Origin: Paenibacillus sp. J23TS9
GTDB lineage: Bacteria > Bacillota > Bacilli > Paenibacillales > Paenibacillaceae
Reading direction: 5' to 3'
NCBI RefSeq assembly: GCF_018403225.1
Contig: NZ_BOSG01000004.1
Span: 310,001 to 374,000 of the forward strand
DNA length: 64,000 nucleotides
Below are positions 8,133 to 18,176 of this stretch, in pieces. The notes under the pieces are model-generated. The model had not been told where the DNA came from. It saw only the letters and a list, made by a program, of their open reading frames with translations, and did not search any database. The translations under genes were made by a program, and so were the position numbers. How positions within the stretch are numbered: position 1 is the stretch's first letter; every line of letters starts with the position of its first letter.

Positions 8133-9014
8133 CTATTTGCCTTGTTCCGCAGGCGTCTTAGGCAATGACTGATATATCGAGCCCGCATGCACGATGCCGA
8201 TGATTTCCTTCACAGCGGCAGTCATCTGCCTGCCATCCACGCTTTTATCACATGATTTCCACTCGAATTGGCGATTCCCTCCATTAATGAATACGTTTAA
8301 ATCATAACGATCCGCATCCTGCTGCTTGCATGTGGAAGACAGCTTTTTCTTATTCAAATAGCCTGCAAGCACGAGCTCCCTGTAAATTTTCTGACGATCC
8401 TGTTCCGGTATACTGAAATCACTGACCTCCACCATTTGGTCGTTCCCGAGATCTTTGACCAGCTTGTAATCCACTGTATTGATTTCGTTCGTCCCAGACG
8501 GCCCATACCTCAGTACAAATTCGAACCGGTCCTGCTTGCTGACGTCAAATGGAATCTCCAGCAGCTCCATTTCCTTTTGTTCCCCATTGCAGCCTGTCAG
8601 CTTATAACGGATAAGCGTATCCATTTCTTCATGGTTTAGCTTGTCACAGCTATACGTTCTGACTTCCCCTTGTCCGAATTTATCCTGGGTCGTGTCCACA
8701 CGCAGTTCAACATGGCCATCCTTATGCGTTAAATCGTAATAAATAGGATCGCCTTCAATTGTATACCGGACAAGCCGCTGCTTGCCCTCTGTTTGGCCTG
8801 CGAATGCATCAAGCTGCCCGCGGTTCTCCACCATGCCATGCATGTCGATCACATCTGCGCCTTTGACGGTTTTATCGTTATCGGCAGGCTCCTCTGTCAT
8901 CTTGGGTATTTGGGGCTGCGTCTCGTTCGCATGTGGCTCCTGCTGAACGGAACAGCCGAAGATCATTGCGAGCAGCAAAAACATGATCATCATTCTTACC
9001 GGGTTCGGTTTCAA
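8133..9014 (-). CDS. Secreted lipoprotein of unknown function
   Basis: 293 residues. The N-terminal hydrophobic stretch ends in M-I-F-G-C-S, a lipobox with the modified Cys at about residue 21. An acidic, P/E/T-rich spacer follows (about residues 24-50), then a beta-rich domain with no motif I recognise. The start is TTG with AAGGGGGA about 6 bp upstream; no ATG gives a better signal peptide. It has its own terminator and reads toward the two-component operon. Two cysteines late in the protein (T-C-K-Q-Q and S-C-D-K-S) could form a disulfide. Function unknown. Confidence 0.7.
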   Translation of the reverse strand: MKPNPVRMMIMFLLLAMIFGCSVQQEPHANETQPQIPKMTEEPADNDKTVKGADVIDMHGMVENRGQLDAFAGQTEGKQRLVRYTIEGDPIYYDLTHKDGHVELRVDTTQDKFGQGEVRTYSCDKLNHEEMDTLIRYKLTGCNGEQKEMELLEIPFDVSKQDRFEFVLRYGPSGTNEINTVDYKLVKDLGNDQMVEVSDFSIPEQDRQKIYRELVLAGYLNKKKLSSTCKQQDADRYDLNVFINGGNRQFEWKSCDKSVDGRQMTAAVKEIIGIVHAGSIYQSLPKTPAEQGK

Positions 9015-9098
9015 CTCAGGTCCCCCTTAAAGTCTTGTATCCTTCTTGACGTCACTCAGCTGGTAAAGGTTTCAAGCCTAGGGTGCGTTGCTGTTGAA

Positions 9099-9132
9099 CA
9101 AAAAAAGACCGCAGATGCATTGCATCCCGGTC
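9099..9132 (-). terminator. Terminator of gbsR
   Basis: On the minus strand, GGACCG ... CGGTC with an inner ATGCAATGCAT stem is followed by a run of seven T. It lies immediately after the gbsR stop. Confidence 0.75.
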
Positions 9133-9141
9133 CTTTACACC

Positions 9142-9708
9142 TTATCCCTCCGCAGGCGGCTCCTTCGGCACCAGCTTGTAAATGTCGCCGTTTTCAAAGG
9201 TATCGATCAGCCTGTCCAGCCATTCGTAGTAAGCATATGCATCCCGCAGTTTGGCCTTGTCCTTTTGCAGCATATCCGTCATCTCTGGATCTTCCGCGTA
9301 TTCTTTAGCTATTTTATCAATTTCGTCCATGGATTTGCGGAGAATCAAAATATTCGTCTCCACCGATTTTCTCCATTTGATGTCAAAAAAGTCGGTAAAG
9401 GTCTGGTACCAGTCATATTCAACCTCGTACAGATCCTTGCGCGAGCCCTTTTCCCATACCTTGTTCACCATTTTCAAATCCAGCAGCGTCCGGACGCCCG
9501 TGCTCATGCTGGTTTTGCTCATTTTCATTTCGCTGCCCATCTCATCAAGCGTCATTGGTTTATCCGCAAAAAATAACAGACCGTAAAGATGTCCTGTCGA
9601 TAAGGATATACCGTATAAGTCCATATTTCGTCCAATCGATTCTATAACACGCTTACGCATTTTCTGAAGCGCAGCGTTCTGTTCTTCCTTCATCGGGTCC
9701 AAGCCCAT
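9142..9708 (-). CDS. gbsR: GbsR-type (MarR-like) transcriptional regulator
   Basis: 188 residues, close to the 180 of B. subtilis GbsR, the choline-sensing repressor of glycine-betaine synthesis and uptake genes. The winged helix is seen in the middle: M-T-L-D-E-M-G-S-E-M-K-M-S-K-T-S-M-S-T-G-V-R-T-L-L. The family-specific block T-F-T-D-F-F-D-I-K-W-R follows. The C-terminal helical region is Y-Y-E-W-L-D-R-L-I-D. ATG 9708 is preferred because AAGGAGGT precedes it. It is transcribed divergently from opuA, so it probably represses that importer (and itself) from the shared intergenic region. No gbsA/gbsB is present in the window. Confidence 0.85.
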   Translation of the reverse strand: MGLDPMKEEQNAALQKMRKRVIESIGRNMDLYGISLSTGHLYGLLFFADKPMTLDEMGSEMKMSKTSMSTGVRTLLDLKMVNKVWEKGSRKDLYEVEYDWYQTFTDFFDIKWRKSVETNILILRKSMDEIDKIAKEYAEDPEMTDMLQKDKAKLRDAYAYYEWLDRLIDTFENGDIYKLVPKEPPAEG

Positions 9709-9886
9709 GCTTGCAACCTCCTTATGTTCAGCCATTCTTCGAATGTTTTCGGCAGGTAATCCCAAGTTCAGACAAAATCTGAAGGCAACAACCTACATCG
9801 TCTATTGTAGAAAAACCACTTTTAAAAGTAAAGAAGCTTCAGAAGCTGCAATTTGGAGCATCGGGCAGGAAACCGGAGGATTATAC

Positions 9887-9906
9887 CGTACAGTTTTTTC
9901 TGTACG
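9887..9906. promoter_or_regulatory. Candidate GbsR operator palindrome
   Basis: A perfect 7-bp inverted repeat, CGTACAG-N6-CTGTACG with an all-T spacer, lies in the gbsR-opuA intergenic region about 25 bp upstream of the likely opuA -35. The link to GbsR is by position only. The rest of the 343-bp gap (9709-10052) shows no other gene. Confidence 0.4.
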
Positions 9907-9929
9907 TTCTTTACATACGGTTAAAACGT

Positions 9930-9958
9930 TTGATACGATATTATTAGTTTGTTACACT
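9930..9958 (+). promoter_or_regulatory. Likely opuA promoter
   Basis: TTGATA (9930-9935), a 17-bp spacer, and TACACT (9953-9958). The leader to the TTG start is about 85 bp and ends in AAGGGGGGA. A second, weaker pair (TTTACA 9910-9915, TACGAT 9934-9939) overlaps it. Confidence 0.5.
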
Positions 9959-10052
9959 GTTAAACGTCGCTTATACGTCGGTACACGAATCATCAACGGA
10001 ATAGGGGTATGTTTTTGATTCATTTAGAAATGGTTGATAAGGGGGGATTGAT

Positions 10053-12998
<2,946 letters not shown>

Positions 12999-13082
12999 GA
13001 TTTGTACGCTGAGGCCGCTGCGGTAACGGATCGTTTTTCCAACCGCTGCACGCTTCTTGTGATAAACAAATTACAATGCGAC

Positions 13083-13133
13083 AAAAAAAAGAACTCCAGG
13101 AACCGTTCATACGGGACCTGGAGTTTCTTTTTA
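13083..13133. terminator. Bidirectional terminator after opuAC
   Basis: AACTCCAGG ... CCTGGAGTT, a nine-pair stem flanked by an A-run on the left and T-rich sequence on the right. It serves the convergent opuA operon and the DUF6081-like gene. Confidence 0.85.
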
Positions 13134-13172
13134 TATTCTTAATCAAGCACTTCCAGCAAAATGCTATCTTTC

Positions 13173-13937
13173 CTACTCTTCGTCCTTCGACTTCTTCTTG
13201 CCATCCGCACGATCATTAATCGTTACTGTCACAGGAGAGTATTCCGCAGTAACGGTTTGTCCATGGATGGACACGCTGCCTTCCGGCGAAATATCCTTCT
13301 CGGTCATAATGCCCAGTGCGATCGTAAATTCATTGAATTTGATCGGCACATTTTTCTCGCGACGGATCTCTTCCCCGTTCAAGTAAAATATCGCTTCGTC
13401 ATTGCCGCGGTCATACGTAATTTTGTAGGTATTGAACTCGCGGGCTTTGAAGTTGGTGTCTTCCTTGAAGATGCAGAAGTATCTCGTTTTATCGGATGGC
13501 GGCACCTCTACTCCCGGGAAAGGAAGTACGGCATAGACGCTTGCGTACTTGTCGTTTCCGGCAAAGAAGTCCAGAGCCGCGCCGGTTGTAAAGTCCAGCA
13601 GATTCAGCGAAACATAGCCATCATACAGATCGTTCGGCGCCGTATTTTCACTGCGTGCACGGATTTGCAGCTCGAAGCTGACCTCGCCGGATTCGGGAAC
13701 CTTGATGGTTTCCACGGAATAGTACATATGCTTGGCGTTATCCAGAATTTGAATCTGGTGGTTCTCGCGGCTCAGCGGAGCGCGCACATACAGAACACCG
13801 TTGCGTACAATGACGACCGCATTAGGTTCGCGGTATTCCCAGAAGGAACCGTCCGGAAGGGGAAATCCACCCACTTTCCAAACTTCGCCTTCCGATAAAA
13901 TCGTATGAAAATCACCGATGACTTTTTGTTGTTCCAT
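13173..13937 (-). CDS. DUF6081-like protein (beta-sandwich, unknown function)
   Basis: 254 residues without signal peptide or membrane segment. The sequence alternates short beta strands and contains repeated aromatic/glycine motifs (G-G-F-P-L-P-D-G-S-F-W-E-Y-R-E-P, N-D-L-Y-D-G-Y-V-S-L-N, F-Y-L-N-G-E-E-I). This suggests a concanavalin-like jelly roll, as in the DUF6081 family (recognition from memory, moderate). It ends in a charged K/D/E tail. It lies 54 bp downstream of the UbiA-type prenyltransferase on the same strand, so the two are probably co-transcribed. No reaction can be assigned; a lipid- or sugar-binding role is speculative. Confidence 0.6.
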   Translation of the reverse strand: MEQQKVIGDFHTILSEGEVWKVGGFPLPDGSFWEYREPNAVVIVRNGVLYVRAPLSRENHQIQILDNAKHMYYSVETIKVPESGEVSFELQIRARSENTAPNDLYDGYVSLNLLDFTTGAALDFFAGNDKYASVYAVLPFPGVEVPPSDKTRYFCIFKEDTNFKAREFNTYKITYDRGNDEAIFYLNGEEIRREKNVPIKFNEFTIALGIMTEKDISPEGSVSIHGQTVTAEYSPVTVTINDRADGKKKSKDEE

Positions 13938-13991
13938 GTTGCTTTCGACTTCCCTTCTTTGATGGATCAGTACCTGTCCATAGGATGTTTA

Positions 13992-14909
13992 TCAGATCAG
14001 TCCTTGAATGAATAAGCATACAATCATAATAAGTCCGCTCAGCTGTGCGGATTTAACGGAAGCTCCCATTAAAGGCAAGTAAGCATGCGAAGTATTTTGC
14101 GGCTTCAGCTTGCCATATACCTGATAGAGAGGAATCATCGCAGGCAGCGCGAGCAGGCCATACACCGGAAGCGCACCAGCAACCACACTCAGAATCAATG
14201 TTAATACGGATAGCAGCAGCAAAAATCTTGAGAATGTTAGAGCTCTCTTCTCACCCCATACGACAACCAGCGTACGCTTGCCCGCTTGGCGGTCCGCCTG
14301 CCAATGCAGGAAGTGGTGGTTGAACAGAATCAATGTTGTGAGCAGTCCGATTGGCAGCGACAGCAGCAGGGCTCTCATATCCAAATGAGAGGTCTGAACG
14401 TAATAAGCACCCATGACCGGCAGCACTCCAAAAGAAAGCAGAATCGCGATCTCACTGTACCCTTTACCCCGGTAGCCGAATTTCAGCGGAGGAGCCACGT
14501 AGAAGTAGGCGATTAATCCGCCTAGCGCCCCGAATACGAATGCCCATATACCGGAGAATACCGCAAGCAGGATGCCGCAAATCGCAGCCAATGCAAACAG
14601 TCCCCATGTTACAGCTGCAAACTTGCGGATGCTCCAGACCTTATTGGTCAAGAATCCCGAGTTGGTCGATACGGCATCTACCGCTTCTTTTGCCGCTATG
14701 TCCGTTCCGCTCTTGTAGTCCCACAGATCATTGATCATATTGGAGAACAAATGCGCGGCGGCAGCTCCCACCAGCGTCACCAGGAACAGCCAGACGTTGA
14801 ACACCCCGTTCCACACAAAAGCCCCGAGTGCGCCAAGCGCAACCGGAATGAGCATAACCGGCACGACACCGAACCGTGATGCCTTCATAAATTGTTTGAG
14901 CATGTCCAC
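13992..14909 (-). CDS. UbiA-family prenyltransferase (MenA-like)
   Basis: 305 residues with eight to nine membrane helices. The first aspartate-rich, Mg-diphosphate-binding motif is N-D-L-W-D-Y-K-S-G-T-D (about residue 65), as in MenA/UbiA. The second motif, normally N-x-x-R-D-x-x-x-D, reads N-H-H-F-L-H-W-Q-A-D-R-Q-A-G-K-R-T-L; the first Asp is replaced by His while the downstream D-R-x-x-G-K-R-T-L is kept. It could be a menaquinone enzyme, but the altered motif and the DUF6081 neighbour suggest a side branch. The start is GTG, 5-6 bp after AGGGGC; ATG 14903 would leave a longer gap. The 332 bp upstream (14910-15242) hold its presumed promoter and the terminator of the next gene, nothing else seen. 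Confidence 0.82.
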   Translation of the reverse strand: MDMLKQFMKASRFGVVPVMLIPVALGALGAFVWNGVFNVWLFLVTLVGAAAAHLFSNMINDLWDYKSGTDIAAKEAVDAVSTNSGFLTNKVWSIRKFAAVTWGLFALAAICGILLAVFSGIWAFVFGALGGLIAYFYVAPPLKFGYRGKGYSEIAILLSFGVLPVMGAYYVQTSHLDMRALLLSLPIGLLTTLILFNHHFLHWQADRQAGKRTLVVVWGEKRALTFSRFLLLLSVLTLILSVVAGALPVYGLLALPAMIPLYQVYGKLKPQNTSHAYLPLMGASVKSAQLSGLIMIVCLFIQGLI

Positions 14910-15174
14910 ACAATGCCCCTTTCCTTAGTAAAATACCCGTGAATGCCGGGAATATCACATCCGCACGGAATATGAATAGAAAATAGCCAACGAAGCAAAT
15001 GATAAATTTCACAAACCTTCCGATTTCAAGTAGGTTGTATCCAGAAGACCTGCTTAAATATAGGAAGAAAGTTGTGTATTACTGCTCTTCAAGAATATCA
15101 TACTTTATCGGATTTTGTCATGAAGTTGTAGAATTTACATCGGTAAAGAATGCCAAAAGTCATATGTATAAATT

Positions 15175-15225
15175 GAAATAAAACTACGGACACCGTTAGC
15201 TGTCTGCGCATACGGTATCCATAGC
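15175..15225 (-). terminator. Terminator of the beta-helix protein gene
   Basis: On the minus strand, GCTATGGATACCGT pairs over 14 positions (with wobble) with ACGGTGTCCGTAGT across a 15-nt loop, followed by TTTTATTT. Confidence 0.8.
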
Positions 15226-15242
15226 TTTGTTCTTAATCTATT

Positions 15243-17921
15243 TTATCGCTTAATATTGTCCAGCGCCTTCTTGCCAAGCCGCTCCAGCAGCTGTTGTTTG
15301 TACAAACTCTCAACCTTTACATGCTTGCCGAGGCTTTCCCAATAACCATCATTTCGGGGGCGCGGATCATAGTCGCTCGGGACAAGTCCCGGCACCTTCG
15401 GCCCCACATGTCCGATGGCATAATTTTGCGCGGTCGGCGGCTGCTGCGAGGTCAACTCATCCTCGGTATTCCAGGAAACATAGTTCGCTCCCGCCCAGCC
15501 ATGACCACTTCCAAGCCAGCCACGATCGCGGATGGAGATCGGCGCGTCGATGTTGTCGAACAGGCCGCCCACGGACCAGCGGTGATGCGGCTCGCTCGTG
15601 TTAAAGTTATTCACCGCTTTGCCATCCAGGAAGACATTCGGGCCTTGCACGCGGCTGTCCACCACGAAGGCATGACGTGCCGTCTCGGTATAAATCCGCT
15701 GCGCAAGGTTCAGCTGACCCATTTGATGGATGACATAACGGCGTCCGCCCGTAATAATGCTGACCATATCATACATTTTGCTGTCCTGCACCGTGATCCA
15801 CTTCGAGTTACGGCTCATTTGCACCAGCGAGTATGACAGATGGTATCCGGTCACGTCGCGCAACCAACCGTTTTTCACGCTGTTAAACACGACGAAGCGT
15901 TCGGCATGCTTTTCATCCGCATAATACGGATCAGTCTTGCCATTGTCCATGGTTGTGTCTAAGACACTTGGATCAAATTCGGAATCCGCGCGCATATTTT
16001 CCACGCCGACCTGCTCAATCCGGGCACTGTCCGTGTATTTGAAAATTTGTCCTCCGCCCCATTTACGCTCAATGGCGTTGGAGATCGGCGCATCAACGGT
16101 GATGCTGTTTCCATCAATGGCAGTAATTACACGGTCAAAATCCAGATTAAAGGGCGCCCACTGGGTCGCGGTGCCTTCCGGACGGTTATATATGTAATCC
16201 ATGCCGATTTCATGAATCCAGTTCTTGTCTCCGATCCGGCGAACGACAATGGTGTCACCAACATGATAGCTGCTGGCATCATCCACATGGAAGGAACGCG
16301 AACCTGATGGCACGTACAGATCCGTGATCGTTTTCATCGTGCTGTTATCGATGCTCAGGCCTGTATTTTCCCCGATTTCAATCAAGTTGCGAGGGTTCGC
16401 CCCCGTACCATAGATCAGCGTACCTTTGTCGTCCTGTCCCTCACCCCGGAGAACGATACCGCTGGCCTTGATTTTCAGTGTTCCGCCAACCTCATATTTC
16501 CCTTTTTTCAACAGCACTGCTCCGCGGAAGCCATCTTTGCCGATTGGCATTTGGGCTACTTCGTCAATAGCTGCCTGAATACGGGCCGTATCGTCCCCAT
16601 CTCCAGGCTTCACAGTCGCTTTTACCTTAATCTCCGGAATTTTCACGCCGCCGCCCATATAACCCACGTTCGAGAAATCCAGTATTTGATTGCCGCGATA
16701 ATCACTCACATAAATCATCTTGTCATCTTTGCCAAGAAAGGCGATTTGGCTTTGGTCTTTCGGAATCTTTTTCTTTTCCCATACCGTGAAATAGAATGAA
16801 TCGTACACTGGCTGCTTACCGTCTTGTTCCATTTTCAAGCGGATTTCATAACGTCCTTCATTATCCGCTTTGCCCGGCGGTGTCCACAGCTTCGTATCTC
16901 CTTTGGCTACCGCCGCAGAATCAAGCTGCGAGATCACCTTGGAACCGTTATAGATCAGCTCGCCGCTGAGCGTCCCGTTGATATTGGAAGCTGCCGACAC
17001 GGAAGGATATACATCCTTGGGTTCAATCATGGCCGGCTGGCCGATTTCCGCCTTCATATGCGGATGCGTCAACGTGGAATTCATCACATAGCTTTCACCC
17101 AGAAAAGCATTCGGATCGTCAACCACGATCCAGAAATCATTGGTCTTCAGCTCCTGTGCTGCCTGCACAACGCCATGAACGAGCGAGGCACCAACCTGAT
17201 TGGCCGTAAACGATCCTGACGGTTCGATGCTTACGTCCTGCGTAGAAGCAATAAAGGTTTTTGCATATGACGTCAGGTCCACTTCCTGCCCGGAGTCGAG
17301 TTCTCCTTTCAGGACCAGCGTTCCTTTTTCACCTTTCTCCAGACGCATTTCGGCATTGTTAGGGTATTCTTTACCGCTTGCATCCGTAAAATAAATCCGC
17401 TTCAGCCCGGCAGGCGCCGGCGTTTCCGTACTGTTATACACCGCAAGCTCAGATAACTGCACATTCAGGTCTTTGCTCAGATTCAGGTTCAGTTTCATAT
17501 ATCTTGCCGAAACACGTTCGAACATCGCTGCCTCCGTCGAAGTAAGATCTTTATTTTTGTTGTATGCCTGATTCCAATTGCTGCCGTCGTCCGAATACAG
17601 GATTTGGTAATCCTTCAGATTATCCGCACGGTTGAGATGAATCATGACTTTGTTGAAGGTTTCCGTAGTGCCCATATCGACCGATATCCAGACATTCATA
17701 TCATCCTGGCGGTCTACCGCAAGCGGCTGCCATACGGTGGCTGCATCGCCATCCACGGCATTGCCCGCCTTGCCTGAACTTGCCTGCGCTGATTTGCCGA
17801 GCACCAGATTCGTGCCTGAATCACTGGCTGCCGCTGCTTTTTCTTTGCCGCTGGGTATCACCGGAAGCACCAGCAGCATGATCATGAGACCGAAGCCAAG
17901 CCTTTTCAAAAAGCCTATCAA
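15243..17921 (-). CDS. Secreted F5/8-type (CBM32) + parallel beta-helix protein
   Basis: About 892 residues. A cleavable signal peptide (K-R then a hydrophobic core, ending near K-A-A-A-A-S) is followed by a discoidin/F5-8C carbohydrate-binding domain (about residues 35-170; A-V-D-G-D-A-A-T-V-W-Q and R-Y-M-K-L-N). Next come Ig-like/cadherin-type spacers (about 175-400) and a pectate-lyase-like right-handed beta-helix. The helix region opens with G-D-G-D-D-T-A-R-I-Q-A-A-I-D, a classic start of such helices in which tailspike and polysaccharide lyase/hydrolase enzymes place their first coil. The start is TTG, with AGAGGTGGG upstream. It probably binds and degrades a plant or microbial polysaccharide outside the cell; the exact activity is not readable. 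A cre site upstream implies carbon catabolite control. Confidence 0.75.
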   Translation of the reverse strand: MIGFLKRLGFGLMIMLLVLPVIPSGKEKAAAASDSGTNLVLGKSAQASSGKAGNAVDGDAATVWQPLAVDRQDDMNVWISVDMGTTETFNKVMIHLNRADNLKDYQILYSDDGSNWNQAYNKNKDLTSTEAAMFERVSARYMKLNLNLSKDLNVQLSELAVYNSTETPAPAGLKRIYFTDASGKEYPNNAEMRLEKGEKGTLVLKGELDSGQEVDLTSYAKTFIASTQDVSIEPSGSFTANQVGASLVHGVVQAAQELKTNDFWIVVDDPNAFLGESYVMNSTLTHPHMKAEIGQPAMIEPKDVYPSVSAASNINGTLSGELIYNGSKVISQLDSAAVAKGDTKLWTPPGKADNEGRYEIRLKMEQDGKQPVYDSFYFTVWEKKKIPKDQSQIAFLGKDDKMIYVSDYRGNQILDFSNVGYMGGGVKIPEIKVKATVKPGDGDDTARIQAAIDEVAQMPIGKDGFRGAVLLKKGKYEVGGTLKIKASGIVLRGEGQDDKGTLIYGTGANPRNLIEIGENTGLSIDNSTMKTITDLYVPSGSRSFHVDDASSYHVGDTIVVRRIGDKNWIHEIGMDYIYNRPEGTATQWAPFNLDFDRVITAIDGNSITVDAPISNAIERKWGGGQIFKYTDSARIEQVGVENMRADSEFDPSVLDTTMDNGKTDPYYADEKHAERFVVFNSVKNGWLRDVTGYHLSYSLVQMSRNSKWITVQDSKMYDMVSIITGGRRYVIHQMGQLNLAQRIYTETARHAFVVDSRVQGPNVFLDGKAVNNFNTSEPHHRWSVGGLFDNIDAPISIRDRGWLGSGHGWAGANYVSWNTEDELTSQQPPTAQNYAIGHVGPKVPGLVPSDYDPRPRNDGYWESLGKHVKVESLYKQQLLERLGKKALDNIKR

Positions 17922-17943
17922 TAAAATCCCACCTCTCTTAAAT

Positions 17944-17958
17944 TGAAATCGCTTACAT
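17944..17958 (-). promoter_or_regulatory. cre site upstream of the beta-helix protein gene
   Basis: On the minus strand, ATGTAAGCGATTTCA matches WTGNAANCGNWNNCA perfectly. It lies about 8 bp upstream of the ribosome binding site, a position consistent with CcpA roadblock repression. Confidence 0.6.
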
Positions 17959-18046
17959 TTTAACTTGCGCAGATATGAAATGAACATGTCTTTTTTAGTG
18001 ATGAGATTGTGTTTTATTAAGGAAATCGTTTGGGAGGACGCTCGTC

Positions 18047-18079
18047 ATGAAAATCATTAGTGAGAGATTGCAATACTGA
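18047..18079 (+). CDS. Possible leader peptide upstream of the MMPL exporter gene
   Basis: A 10-codon frame (M-K-I-I-S-E-R-L-Q-Y) preceded by GGGAGG at a good distance. It lies about 100 bp upstream of the MMPL start on the same strand. It has good translation signals but may be chance. No attenuator hairpin was clearly identified between the two. Confidence 0.25.
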   Translation: MKIISERLQY

Positions 18080-18176
18080 TTGTGACGGGGGCGGTCATTT
18101 GTAATATGTTGTTCACTCTCCGTTCATATAACTTTCCTACAATGACCTTGAACCTAAAAACAGGAGGCTCAAGGCC

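Noticed and set aside
13161..13898. A 245-codon plus-strand frame opposite the DUF6081-like gene
   Set aside because: No ribosome binding site and it crosses into the terminator region; the minus-strand protein is the better reading.
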